64,000 nucleotides of DNA from Providencia rettgeri (lineage in GTDB: Bacteria > Pseudomonadota > Gammaproteobacteria > Enterobacterales > Enterobacteriaceae), in NCBI RefSeq assembly GCF_013702265.1, contig NZ_CP059348.1:1550001-1614000 (forward strand), written 5' to 3'. The notes below the pieces were generated by a model. It was not told the DNA's origin. It did no database searches and saw only the letters and a list, made by a program, of their open reading frames with translations. The position numbers were made by a program, and so were the translations under genes. Shown piece after piece: positions 1-7,957 of the stretch. Numbering within the stretch: the first letter of the stretch is position 1; the number at the start of each line of letters is the position of its first letter.

Positions 1-1
1 G

Positions 2-2020
2 GCTCAGCATCCCTATAATCGGGTTCGCTTACTTAATGCAGGCATCGAAGTTAGTGGTGAAAACCATCAATATCTTATTCCCTTCAATGAGCTAGTCGAT
101 ATTCGCTGTAAGCGTGGGATCGTCTGGGGAGAATTGGAATTTGAAATTTTAGATGAACAAGTCGTTCGTTTGCACGGTACAGAGTGGAAACAAACTCAGC
201 GTTTCTACCATTTTTTGAATGAAAAATGGCAGCAATGGAGCGTTGAAATGAGCGAGGTCAGTGCTCAAGTATTGACGTCTTTAACTCAGTCGATTTTACA
301 ACAAACTCAGCAAGATGCATGGTTAAGTTTACGTAGCTTGCAATCGATAAAAGAAAGGATCACTCAGCAGTTTTCATCACTTCCTTTACCCCTCGTTCGA
401 ATGCCTTTATTTGAAAACTGTGCCGCACATTACCAATTTTGCAGGCAGTGGCTAACGAATAGCGAACAATGTCGCAAACAAAATAACCAGAATTGGTGTC
501 AGTCAGTTCTAACGCGCTACGATGATTTTTTCCAACATATTGAATCCTCTCCATTAAATTATTCTCAATCATTATCCGTCATTAATGGTGAAGATAATGT
601 TTTAGTTTTAGCGGGAGCGGGTAGCGGAAAAACATCGGTGCTGGTTGCAAGGGCAGGATGGCTTCTATTAAGAGAGCTGGCTAAACCTGAGCAAATCTTA
701 TTATTGGCATTTGGGCGTAAAGCTGCGGAAGAGATGAATGAGCGGATTCAATCTCGTTTACAACAAAAAGAGATTGAGGCGAAGACATTTCACGCACTTG
801 CATTGCAGATTATCCGCGAAGGTAGCAATAAGTCACCAATAATTAGTGCGCTAGAATCGGATACCGAAAAGCGCCAATCTCTCTTGTTGAATGAATGGCG
901 AGAGCAGTGCTCCAGTAAAAAAGCCCAAGCGAAAGGTTGGCGAGAGTGGCTGTCAGAAGAATTGCAATGGGATATTCCTGATGGTGAATTTTGGAATGAT
1001 GAAAAAATTAGTCGCAAAGTAGTCGTTCGACTAGAGCGCTGGTTGAGTTTGATCCGCTCTCATGGCGGTAGCCAAAAAGAGATGATTGACAATACACGGG
1101 AAGAAATTCGTGCGCTATTCCAAAAACGAATTCGTTTAATGGCTCCGCTATTGAAAGCTTGGAAGAGTGCTCTCAAAGATGAAGGCGCGATTGATTTCTC
1201 CGGCCTCATCCATCAAGCGGTCAACATTATTGAAAAAGGGCGCTTTATTAGCCCGTGGAAACATATTTTAGTTGATGAATTCCAAGATATTTCACCACTG
1301 AGAGCCAAATTATTACATGCATTACGCCAACAAAATAAGCAAACCTGTTTATTTGCAGTCGGTGATGATTGGCAGGCAATTTATCGCTTTAGTGGCGCTG
1401 AATTGGATTTGACTACGTCATTTAAAACGCATTTTGGTGAAGGGGATTTATGCGCATTAGATACAACATACCGGTTTAATGAGCGTATTGGTGATATTGC
1501 GAATCGCTTTGTATTACAGAACCCAAGTCAGTTAGATAAGCCATTAAATAGCCTGATAAAAGGTAATAAAAAATCTGTCGTTTTATTGTATGAAGATGCG
1601 CTAGAGCGTTTGCTGGATAAAATGAGCGGTTATGTTTTAGATGATGAAAATATCTTAATTTTGGCTCGTTACCACTATTTAAAGCCGGAAATTCTAAAGA
1701 AAGCGGAAACACGCTGGCCAAAATTGAAAATTCAATTTATGACCATGCATGCATCGAAGGGCCAGCAGGCGGATCATGTCATTATTTGTGGTTTAAATGG
1801 TGGCAAAGAGGGATTCCCAGCGCCTGCTCGGGAGTCGATTATTGAAGACGCTTTATTGCCACAACCTGAACATTTTGAACATGCGGAAGAACGACGACTA
1901 TTTTATGTGGCGTTGACGAGAGCGAAGCAGCAAGCATGGTTATTGTATAACCCTGATAATCCGTCTGAATTTGTTGAAGAGCTAAAGCAAATGGGTGTAC
2001 CTAGGCAGAAAAAGCCTTAA
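2..2020 (+). CDS. helD: DNA helicase IV, 5' end outside window
   Basis: This is a UvrD/Rep-family superfamily 1 helicase that unwinds DNA 3'-5' using ATP. The reading frame is open to the left edge, and the first visible codons already match the HelD N-terminus (AQHPYNRVRLLNAG), so about a dozen residues are missing; 672 remain against 684 in E. coli. Visible motifs in order are Walker A (AGAGSGKTS, about base 612), Walker B (VDEFQD, about 1270), VGDDWQAIYRFSG (about 1360), MTMHASKGQ (about 1738) and the motif VI region FYVALTRAK (about 1900). The neighbouring mgsA converges on it. Identity is secure. Confidence 0.97.
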   Translation, partial: AQHPYNRVRLLNAGIEVSGENHQYLIPFNELVDIRCKRGIVWGELEFEILDEQVVRLHGTEWKQTQRFYHFLNEKWQQWSVEMSEVSAQVLTSLTQSILQQTQQDAWLSLRSLQSIKERITQQFSSLPLPLVRMPLFENCAAHYQFCRQWLTNSEQCRKQNNQNWCQSVLTRYDDFFQHIESSPLNYSQSLSVINGEDNVLVLAGAGSGKTSVLVARAGWLLLRELAKPEQILLLAFGRKAAEEMNERIQSRLQQKEIEAKTFHALALQIIREGSNKSPIISALESDTEKRQSLLLNEWREQCSSKKAQAKGWREWLSEELQWDIPDGEFWNDEKISRKVVVRLERWLSLIRSHGGSQKEMIDNTREEIRALFQKRIRLMAPLLKAWKSALKDEGAIDFSGLIHQAVNIIEKGRFISPWKHILVDEFQDISPLRAKLLHALRQQNKQTCLFAVGDDWQAIYRFSGAELDLTTSFKTHFGEGDLCALDTTYRFNERIGDIANRFVLQNPSQLDKPLNSLIKGNKKSVVLLYEDALERLLDKMSGYVLDDENILILARYHYLKPEILKKAETRWPKLKIQFMTMHASKGQQADHVIICGLNGGKEGFPAPARESIIEDALLPQPEHFEHAEERRLFYVALTRAKQQAWLLYNPDNPSEFVEELKQMGVPRQKKP

Positions 2021-2054
2021 AACTCGCGTATTAAAATTCAATTCATTAAAAATG

Positions 2055-2093
2055 AAAACTGCGCCATTGAGTATACCGATGGCGCAGTTTTTT
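2055..2093. terminator. Bidirectional terminator between helD and mgsA
   Basis: A perfect 13-bp stem (arms AAAACTGCGCCAT at 2055-2067 and its complement at 2079-2091) encloses an 11-base loop. A T-run follows the stem, and the A-run in the 5' arm gives U's in the opposite direction. It sits between the two convergent genes and probably ends both. Confidence 0.85.
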
Positions 2094-2123
2094 ATTCATT
2101 TACGGCTATTTTTCGGCGTACTA

Positions 2124-2582
2124 TTAATTAGTGCGTTTATTTAAATAGCTTTGATAATCAGGGATCACAATATCAATTTCCCCATCAAAGAAAGGGGAGG
2201 TAATCAGAAAATCAGCGGTGGCAGGGTTGGTGGCCACAGGGATATTCCAAACAGTGGCTAATCGCAGAAGCGCCTTGACATCAGGATCGTGAGGAACGGC
2301 ATTTAACGGATCCCAAAAGAAAATGAGTAGGTCGATTTTCTGCTCTGCAATCATGGCGCCAATTTGTTGGTCACCACCCATTGGGCCGCTCAACATACCG
2401 GTAACAGGTAAACCCGTTTCTTTATTAACCAAGCTCCCAGTGGTACCTGTTGCAAACAGTTTGTGTGAGCTTAATTTCGTTTTATTTTTGGTTACCCAAC
2501 CGAGTAAGGATGATTTACAGTGGTCATGGGCAACTAAAGCAATATTTTTTGAAGCTGCGATTTTTCGGGTGGTAGATTCCAT
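2124..2582 (-). CDS. mgsA: Methylglyoxal synthase
   Basis: Cytosolic enzyme converting dihydroxyacetone phosphate to methylglyoxal and phosphate, a bypass of lower glycolysis under phosphate limitation. The product is 152 residues, the same length as the E. coli enzyme. It carries the phosphate-binding ATGTTG region, the catalytic-aspartate loop GPMGGDQQ (about residue 66) and the [20 protein letters not shown] block with the conserved His and Asp. It lies opposite helD and divergent from yccU, as in other enterobacteria. Confidence 0.97.
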   Translation of the reverse strand: MESTTRKIAASKNIALVAHDHCKSSLLGWVTKNKTKLSSHKLFATGTTGSLVNKETGLPVTGMLSGPMGGDQQIGAMIAEQKIDLLIFFWDPLNAVPHDPDVKALLRLATVWNIPVATNPATADFLITSPFFDGEIDIVIPDYQSYLNKRTN

Positions 2583-2712
2583 GAGGTTCCCTTAAACAAG
2601 ATTGGCATCACAAATAGATAGCTGTCACGCATCTTAAAAATTGAGTGAACAAAGATGTACAACATATATCATAATGCATATGAATAGTTTACTGATTTTG
2701 GGAGATATTTTG

Positions 2713-3126
2713 ATGAGAGATCAAGAAATTGCTGAAATTCTAACAAGCGTTAAGACAATTGCATTAGTTGGCGCGAGTGACCGTACAGACCGCCCAAGCT
2801 ATGAAGTCATGGAATACCTCTTACATCAAGGGTATCAGGTTATTCCGGTGAGTCCGAAGCTCGCGGGGCAAACATTATTAGGGCAGCGAGTTTATGCCCA
2901 ACTGAGTGAAATCCCTAACCCTGTTGATATGGTTGATGTTTTTAGAAATGCTGATGCTGCAGTCGGTGTTGCTCATGAGGCCGTCGCTATTAAAGCTAAA
3001 GTCTTATGGCTGCAAAAAGGGGTTATTAGTGAAGAGGCGCAAAGAATTGCTGTGAATGCGGGGTTACAGTGCGTGATGGATAAATGCCCTAAACAAGAAA
3101 TTCCAGCGTTAGGTTTGGAAAAATAA
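2713..3126 (+). CDS. yccU: CoA-binding domain protein YccU
   Basis: Small Rossmann-fold protein of the CoA_binding (succinyl-CoA synthetase-like) family; biochemical role unknown. The motif IALVGASDRTDRPSYEVM near the N-terminus is the nucleotide-binding loop, and VDMVDVFRN and DKCPKQEIPALGL are family signatures. I chose ATG 2713 because it gives 137 residues as in E. coli and has a GGGAGAT ribosome-binding site. An in-frame start 24 codons upstream has no family match. Confidence 0.93.
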   Translation: MRDQEIAEILTSVKTIALVGASDRTDRPSYEVMEYLLHQGYQVIPVSPKLAGQTLLGQRVYAQLSEIPNPVDMVDVFRNADAAVGVAHEAVAIKAKVLWLQKGVISEEAQRIAVNAGLQCVMDKCPKQEIPALGLEK

Positions 3127-3154
3127 GTATCGCGTGTTCATCGACGGTAATGTA

Positions 3155-3183
3155 AAAAAATAAAGCAGCTGGTGGGCTGCTTT
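3155..3183 (-). terminator. Terminator downstream of hspQ and yccU
   Basis: An 8-bp stem (AAAGCAGC at 3162-3169, GCTGCTTT at 3176-3183) is followed in the leftward direction by a run of seven A's, read as U's. It most clearly ends hspQ transcription and may also act on yccU. Confidence 0.7.
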
Positions 3184-3201
3184 ACTGGATTGCGTTCATG
3201 A

Positions 3202-3519
3202 TCAGTTACGTAGACGCGGAGCTTGTAGTTGGGATCTTATCGATTCTGCTAACTCATCCATAGAAGGTTGTTCCGGATGGTCATCAGTCATCTCATAAGT
3301 AATCTGTGCTTCTGCTAAATAAGTATGAACCGCTTCCCCATTATCATCTTCCATGACGACATGATACCAAGGCAGATCGCGTAATGTACTGTTGGATGCA
3401 ATGTCATCATCATGTGGTTGGTCGAGCGAATATTCAGGGTCAACATCAACAACTACCCCAAGGTAGCCGAGAAGTTTGTGTCTGACTTGTTGCCCGATTC
3501 CATATTTACTGGTGATCAT
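3202..3519 (-). CDS. hspQ: Heat shock protein HspQ
   Basis: Hemimethylated-DNA-binding YccV/HspQ family protein. In E. coli it is a heat-induced adaptor and allosteric enhancer of Lon protease. The 105-residue product starts [19 protein letters not shown] and ends [14 protein letters not shown]...QAPRLRN, closely matching the family end to end. I chose ATG 3519 for the exact family length; a second ATG directly before it (3522) is 5 bases from a strong AAGGAGG site and could be used instead. No sigma-32 promoter could be confirmed by eye. Confidence 0.95.
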   Translation of the reverse strand: MITSKYGIGQQVRHKLLGYLGVVVDVDPEYSLDQPHDDDIASNSTLRDLPWYHVVMEDDNGEAVHTYLAEAQITYEMTDDHPEQPSMDELAESIRSQLQAPRLRN

Positions 3520-3739
3520 CATAGCGACCTCCTTAAAAGCCTTGCTTGTGCTGTAAACTACATGTGGGCAGTGCTGTGCGTTTTCAAGCCAATGTGTGGA
3601 CAATTACTCATAACGCAATACACTGTCTTTAAGTAATAACGAAAAGCAGTGCCTCAATAATCAGATTATCTGCTGAATGAATAAAAAACAACTGCGCCAG
3701 AGGGTTTTAATTGATTAAGTAATGACATCGGAGGCTTAT

Positions 3740-4018
3740 ATGGCAGCAACAGGTCGTTATTTCTATATTTATGGACGAGTCCAAGGTGTTGGGTTTCGGT
3801 ACCAAACCTATCATTGGGCGAATCAAAATGGGATCAAAGGTTTTGTTTATAACCGGGATGATGGCAGTGTGAAACTGGCTATTTATGGTTCCGAGCAGGA
3901 TATTGAATTTGTCGATGACTGGCTGAAAGCGGGCGGGCCTCCAGGGGCTAAAATCGACCACTACTTTAGTGAAAATTGGCATACGGAACCAATAGCGGAT
4001 TTTTCCGTCCGCTATTAA
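3740..4018 (+). CDS. yccX: Acylphosphatase
   Basis: Small cytosolic enzyme hydrolysing acyl phosphates such as acetyl phosphate. The product of 92 residues equals the E. coli YccX length. It shows the phosphate-binding signature YGRVQGVGFRY, with the catalytic Arg, and the partner region GFVYNRDDGSVKL, with the catalytic Asn. ATG 3740 follows a GGAGG site at suitable spacing. Seven bases separate its stop from the convergent tusE stop. Confidence 0.96.
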   Translation: MAATGRYFYIYGRVQGVGFRYQTYHWANQNGIKGFVYNRDDGSVKLAIYGSEQDIEFVDDWLKAGGPPGAKIDHYFSENWHTEPIADFSVRY

Positions 4019-4025
4019 TGTGTTC

Positions 4026-4355
4026 TTAAATGCATTTCACCGGTTTAGGAAGACCTGCAAGTTTTGTCGCTTGCTTCGCAGGACCTTGAGGAAACAGTCG
4101 ATATAAATAACGGCTGTTGCCTTTTTCTTCCCCAAACTGCTGAGAAACCGCTTTAACTAACATTCTGATCGCTGGTGATGTATTAAATTCTAAATAGAAC
4201 GCACGAACGAAACGGATAATTTCGAGATGCTCATCAGTGAGTTCAATTTCTTCTTGCGCAGCGAGTAGCGGAATAAGATCTTCGCTCCATTGTTGGCTAT
4301 CAAGTAGGTAGCCTTGCGAGTCTGTTTCAATTTCTTGATTATTAAAAACCAACAT
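4026..4355 (-). CDS. tusE: Sulfurtransferase TusE
   Basis: DsrC-family persulfide carrier that takes sulfur from TusBCD and passes it to MnmA for 2-thiolation of tRNA wobble uridine. The product is 109 residues, the family length. It ends LPKPVKCI, so the penultimate Cys that carries the persulfide is present. The [20 protein letters not shown] helical segment is characteristic. Confidence 0.96.
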   Translation of the reverse strand: MLVFNNQEIETDSQGYLLDSQQWSEDLIPLLAAQEEIELTDEHLEIIRFVRAFYLEFNTSPAIRMLVKAVSQQFGEEKGNSRYLYRLFPQGPAKQATKLAGLPKPVKCI

Positions 4356-4549
4356 ACTTAATTTCTATCCAAACAAAAGTAGACCGCAAATTTAGCAAAA
4401 AACCAGCAATAACCCAAGTAAACCCTGTTGGAATAGGAAAAAATGTTGATAATTTCATCCATTGAATCAATGTGCGTCTATTTTTAAAGCGAACGAACAA
4501 ATTAGGGGTTTACATTGAAAGCGCAGATGATTATAGTGCTCGTCATTGC

Positions 4550-4637
4550 GGAGGGGTGGCCGAGCGGCTGAAGGCAGCGGTCTTGAAAACCGCCGATGGG
4601 AAACCATCCGAGAGTTCGAATCTCTCCTCCTCCGCCA
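4550..4637 (+). tRNA. serT: tRNA-Ser (anticodon UGA)
   Basis: An 88-base gene with encoded CCA. The acceptor GGAGGGG pairs with CTCCTCC, the anticodon loop is CTTGAAA with anticodon TGA, the variable arm is long as in class II serine tRNAs, and the T-arm has GTTCGAATC. Its position just after the helD-to-tusE block matches serT of E. coli. Its 3' end is the integration site for the downstream islands and is preserved intact. Confidence 0.97.
4624..4637 (+). repeat. Island attachment site, left copy (tRNA 3' end)
   Basis: The last 14 bases of the tRNA gene, CTCCTCCTCCGCCA, recur exactly at 28109-28122 beside two integrase genes. This is the direct repeat expected from integration of a tRNA-targeting island. 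The true crossover core may be a subset of it. Confidence 0.8.
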
Positions 4638-4644
4638 AAATTTG

Positions 4645-4680
4645 ATGCCATGCTATTGATTAGCATGGCATTTTTCTTTT
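4645..4680 (+). terminator. Terminator after tRNA-Ser
   Basis: A 10-bp perfect stem (ATGCCATGCT at 4645-4654 and its complement at 4662-4671) with a 7-base loop is followed by a T-rich tract. It lies 7 bases past the tRNA CCA end. Since it is inside the left island boundary, it may belong to the element rather than to the ancestral tRNA unit. Confidence 0.8.
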
Positions 4681-4692
4681 TGGGGTTTTATT

Positions 4693-4713
4693 GGTATACC
4701 ATCCAGTATGCCA
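4693..4713 (+). repeat. Left 21-bp island-end repeat
   Basis: The 21 bases beginning GGTATACCATC match 27968-27988 (beginning GGTATGCCATC) at 18 of 21 positions in the same orientation. One copy lies just inside each end of the first island. Arm-type integrase or excisionase binding sites are a likely role; this is inference. Confidence 0.5.
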
Positions 4714-4793
4714 TTTTATTTTGGCTTCCCTCCTATTGCATTAGTGAGTATTGGACGCAATACAGGTATATAGTGAACTCTAATTAAGATGGA

Positions 4794-4829
4794 CAATAAT
4801 GAAGGTGAGGTTACCCACCTTCAATTATT
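4794..4829. terminator. Hairpin terminator at left end of envelope operon
   Basis: Stem GAAGGTG (4801-4807) with CACCTTC (4816-4822), extended by flanking AATAAT/ATTATT. It lies directly downstream of the leftward gene ending at 4845. The T-tract is weak, so function as a terminator is likely but not certain. Confidence 0.5.
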
Positions 4830-4844
4830 ATTTTATCATGAGTG

Positions 4845-5207
4845 CTAATTCTTAGTCATGCACTCAAATATCCCCAATGTGTTTATGTTCGTGGTACTAA
4901 CCCATCCGAGTTTAGCTGATTCAGGTAAATCATCAAAAAGTGTTATGGCATGGTAGAGTTGTACCCATTGTTCATCAGCTGTTCGTTTAGCGACCCAGAA
5001 TTGTTCTTTTCCTGATGTGGGCTGATAGTTGATAGACTTGGAAGCTCTATCGGGTTGATCATAAACCTGAAGCGTACTGACAGGAAATGGGCTGAACTCA
5101 ACACAATCTCGATAGGTTGGCTTAGGTTGTTTGCCGAAATAAATCCCCAATATGACGACTGCGATAATTCCCACAAAAGGAAGGCTATTTAATGTGCGAT
5201 TTTTCAT
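4845..5207 (-). CDS. Membrane-anchored protein of unknown function
   Basis: A 120-residue product that I do not recognise. A single hydrophobic segment (about residues 8-24, LPFVGIIAVVILGIYFG) is followed by a polar domain with two Cys residues (about 35 and 116), suggesting an N-terminally anchored periplasmic domain. It is the last of three leftward genes joined by short overlaps (4 bases with the preceding gene), so the three are probably translated together. It is cargo at the left end of the first island. Confidence 0.7.
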   Translation of the reverse strand: MKNRTLNSLPFVGIIAVVILGIYFGKQPKPTYRDCVEFSPFPVSTLQVYDQPDRASKSINYQPTSGKEQFWVAKRTADEQWVQLYHAITLFDDLPESAKLGWVSTTNINTLGIFECMTKN

Positions 5208-5596
5208 TGAAAGATAACCTCCACATGGTCAATGTGTTTTCCTTGACTGTAAGCATCCAGCCACACTTTTTTGTTAATACGGGATAAGCGGTAATAGGTA
5301 TCGAGAGGGCCGTCTTCACAATCGCCAGTTGATGTACTAAATAGTTGGTTGGTTTGACTATCAATCACTTCGGCAATTACGAAGGCACATTTAGCGCCCA
5401 GATTTACTGTGCTCGTGACGACATAACGTCCCTCTAGGTAATCGTCAACACGACAATCCTTATCGGCAATCGCTTGGTTATTACACATTGGTGTAAAACC
5501 ACTTTTATCGATGGCGGTATCAAATACATTCGTGTTAAAGGCGCTCGCGGTAAAATTGAGGCAAAACACCATGAAAATAAATACGTATTTAGTCAT
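5204..5596 (-). CDS. Secreted protein of unknown function
   Basis: A 130-residue product beginning with a clear Sec signal peptide (MTKYVFIFMVFCLNFTASA, cleavage likely after ASA). The mature part has several Cys residues (near 38, 48, 70, 93), suggesting periplasmic disulfides. It overlaps the upstream membrane-protein gene by 8 bases and the downstream gene by 4, so it is the middle member of a translationally coupled trio. No family recognised. Confidence 0.72.
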   Translation of the reverse strand: MTKYVFIFMVFCLNFTASAFNTNVFDTAIDKSGFTPMCNNQAIADKDCRVDDYLEGRYVVTSTVNLGAKCAFVIAEVIDSQTNQLFSTSTGDCEDGPLDTYYRLSRINKKVWLDAYSQGKHIDHVEVIFQ

Positions 5597-6452
5597 GATT
5601 TATCCTCATTGTTGAACCGTCTTTCTGATGGTTGTTTTTCTGATAGGTGAGTCGACCTAATGTGATTGCAATAGCCAGTTCGATAAAAAATAGCAGGAAT
5701 AATCCGAACATATTTAATCGGTTAGGCAATAGAACGTTAAGGAGTGCCAGTAGCGCTAAGATAACAAGGGAAATGATTGTTGACAGGGTTATCCTGAGTT
5801 TCCGAGAACGCGTTGCCGTGTATTGTTGTAGGAAGCCATACCCCCAATACCCCACATAACCTGCGATAGTACCCGCTAGAATCACCATGATATTGAGATT
5901 GATTTGGTTGCCAATGCCTATCGCTAAGGCATTCATAATGACAAGGTATAGCGCTAAGAATGTCATTAAACGGAAAATAGGATGCGGGTATTGAAATGGA
6001 TGGGATACATTTTTAACGGTATGGATATAGACAATAACGCCAGCGCTCAGTCCGATAAGGCAGGCGAAAAGGAGGAAAATAAAAAAGTATTCATAAAGTA
6101 TAAAAATTAAAGCATGGTCAAAAACCATAAAAGGAATAATCCCGATGAGCAATAAGTAGATAACACATAAAGAGGCGATGAAAGCGAAGACGAATGCCAA
6201 AATTTTTCGCGTTAGCATTAAACGGAAAGGGATACCCTTAAACCCATAAATGACCCACAACAATATTTGAGAAATCAAGAGTGGAGCTAACATCGCGATA
6301 AGGTAATACAGTAGATACATTAAGGGCTTACCAATAAATGAGTCGATACTATAGTGATTGGCGATGATGACTGTAAAACCGAATACTAGCACTAAGCTAA
6401 TGATGAAAAAAATTCGTTCAACACCTAAACGAATATGATTAATTGAATTCAT
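5589..6452 (-). CDS. Multi-pass inner membrane protein, unknown function
   Basis: A 287-residue very hydrophobic protein with about eight predicted membrane segments (for example IIFFIISLVLVFGFTVII and FAFIASLCVIYLLLIGII). It is first in a three-gene leftward operon with a secreted and an anchored partner, so the trio could form one envelope complex. No transporter or enzyme motif was recognised. The upstream intergenic region has no obvious operator. Confidence 0.72.
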   Translation of the reverse strand: MNSINHIRLGVERIFFIISLVLVFGFTVIIANHYSIDSFIGKPLMYLLYYLIAMLAPLLISQILLWVIYGFKGIPFRLMLTRKILAFVFAFIASLCVIYLLLIGIIPFMVFDHALIFILYEYFFIFLLFACLIGLSAGVIVYIHTVKNVSHPFQYPHPIFRLMTFLALYLVIMNALAIGIGNQINLNIMVILAGTIAGYVGYWGYGFLQQYTATRSRKLRITLSTIISLVILALLALLNVLLPNRLNMFGLFLLFFIELAIAITLGRLTYQKNNHQKDGSTMRINHD

Positions 6453-6527
6453 TTTTACCTCTTTTTATTACAATTTTTTTGTGGTTAAAATTTAACCGTG
6501 GTTATTTTTTTTGTTTAACCAATAAAA

Positions 6528-6556
6528 TAGCCAACATCAAAAAGGCATGTTGGCTA
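6528..6556 (-). terminator. Terminator of the outer membrane protein gene
   Basis: A perfect 10-bp stem (TAGCCAACAT at 6528-6537, complement at 6547-6556). Read leftwards it is followed by a T-rich tail. It lies 40 bases beyond the stop of the leftward gene at 6596. Confidence 0.7.
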
Positions 6557-6595
6557 GGTAAGTTGAGGGTAATCTTTAAGGCTGAATGCCAGAGA

Positions 6596-7330
6596 TTAGA
6601 ATCGGTAAGTTAAACCAAGCATGATATCGTTGGCCTTCACTTTGATTTTTGAGGTGTTTTCCCCATCGCCTACCGCTGTCGTGATGTCGGCTTTTCCAGC
6701 ATCTAAATAGCGATAACTCAGCCCCATATCCCAATCGTCATTGATGGCATAGTTCACCCCCGCACCGACACTCCAGGCAAAGTTATTGGCGGTATGCGTG
6801 TGAGTATCATGCAGAGAGAGTCCTGGAGTATAAGCATCAGCGCGGGTAGTTTTAAAATCCACGGCCGCATAGCCTAGCCCGACAGAGATATACGGCGTGA
6901 AATTTGAGCTATTTTTAATGTCGTAGTACCCATTGACCATTAACGTATTGAGTTTGATTTGGTTTTTAATATCACGAGTTTGATGTACGCCATTACGCAC
7001 ACGGTCGAGGATATTGTAGGTTGAATTCGCTTTATCACGCGCCATAAATTCCAATTCAGCGCGAACAGGGATATCAAACTGATTGGAAAAGTCATAACCT
7101 AACGCAAGTCCACCGCCAAATACGCCAGTACGATGGCTATCTCCATTTTTTGTACCATTATCACCGGCATCAGCATAGCCGCTGTAGACAAACTGCTGGC
7201 CAGACATTTGCACAATGGATGCGCCCATTTTACCCGTGACATAAAGCCCCGTTTTACTGTCATCCGTGTTAGCGAATGCTGGTAATGAAATGCACCCCAT
7301 TAGGGCGGGAACAATAAACGCTTTTTTCAT
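6596..7330 (-). CDS. Outer membrane beta-barrel protein
   Basis: A 244-residue protein starting at ATG 7330 (MKKAFIVPALMGCISLPAFA signal peptide), chosen over an ATG nine codons upstream because the signal peptide begins there and an AGGAAA site precedes it. The mature protein has alternating amphipathic strands and ends in LGLTYRF, the C-terminal Phe signature recognised by the BAM complex. It resembles the small OmpA-like/Opa-type 8-stranded barrels (adhesion or serum resistance proteins in other species). It lies in the first island, separate from the downstream trio. The exact role is unknown. Confidence 0.85.
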   Translation of the reverse strand: MKKAFIVPALMGCISLPAFANTDDSKTGLYVTGKMGASIVQMSGQQFVYSGYADAGDNGTKNGDSHRTGVFGGGLALGYDFSNQFDIPVRAELEFMARDKANSTYNILDRVRNGVHQTRDIKNQIKLNTLMVNGYYDIKNSSNFTPYISVGLGYAAVDFKTTRADAYTPGLSLHDTHTHTANNFAWSVGAGVNYAINDDWDMGLSYRYLDAGKADITTAVGDGENTSKIKVKANDIMLGLTYRF

Positions 7331-7466
7331 GATTGATTTCCTTTTAATCAATATCACATTAAGTATGGTTGAATCGCGTTATGTCAGAGGAAGGCATGAA
7401 AGATTTGACTCAATCACCTTAATATCACTGACATAAAGATAATTTAGCGTGAGACAGTTTAACTTA

Positions 7467-7557
7467 ATCGATCTGTTTTACCTATCAATAATTAAAATAC
7501 GATCGGTAATATCGATCGTAACTATCAATAAACGGTTATCGATCGGCGTAATCGATC
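7467..7557. promoter_or_regulatory. Cluster of ATCGATC operator-like sites
   Basis: ATCGAT(C) occurs at 7467, 7511, 7538 and 7551, with a related TACGATCG at about 7499. One pair forms an inverted repeat (TACGATC/GATCGTA with a 9-base spacer). The cluster sits 137-227 bases upstream of the outer membrane protein start, in otherwise non-coding DNA. It looks like a cooperative regulator-binding region. Confidence 0.5.
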
Positions 7558-7727
7558 AACTGTTGTTTTGGTGCTTAAATAAGAAAAAGAGTTGATGAGA
7601 GAGTGAGTCAAAATGGAAGGGAATAAAATGATGTTTAAAGAATTCTCTCCTTTCTTGAATAGGTTGGTATGCTCGATATTATCAAGTACCAAAATACGGA
7701 ATAAGTCTTTATGTTAGCGCTAACGCT

Positions 7728-7916
7728 TTATAAGCAACGCCGTTTACTCATGTTATCGATATGAAAACCGAACTCCGTTAAGACCCAATGGTTTGATGTA
7801 TGTAGTTGAATCATTCCTTTTTTCTCCAGCGAGTTGAGTGTCCTTTTGTTGCAGAGTGAGGCATAATTGAGTTTCACATTACCCAAGGTTTTTAGTTGAC
7901 GTTCTGATAGTTTCAT
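7728..7916 (-). CDS. Small predicted winged-helix protein
   Basis: A 62-residue product (MKLSERQLKTLGNVKLNYASL...) with the pattern of a small winged helix: a helix, RTLNSLEKKGMIQL as a possible recognition helix and wing, then a strand. A TTG start seven codons upstream is possible; ATG 7916 with a GGTGA site 6 bases before it is preferred. It lies between the DUF932 gene and the repeated-operator region. Such small proteins are common in CP4-type islands. Moderate confidence that it is expressed. Confidence 0.5.
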   Translation of the reverse strand: MKLSERQLKTLGNVKLNYASLCNKRTLNSLEKKGMIQLHTSNHWVLTEFGFHIDNMSKRRCL

Positions 7917-7957
7917 CGCGTTCACCGTAAGATTCAATTATTTAACGTATGCTGTGG

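Noticed and set aside
4596..4787. A 63-codon plus-strand frame spanning tRNA-Ser
   Set aside because: It overlaps the tRNA gene and its terminator; no evidence of translation.
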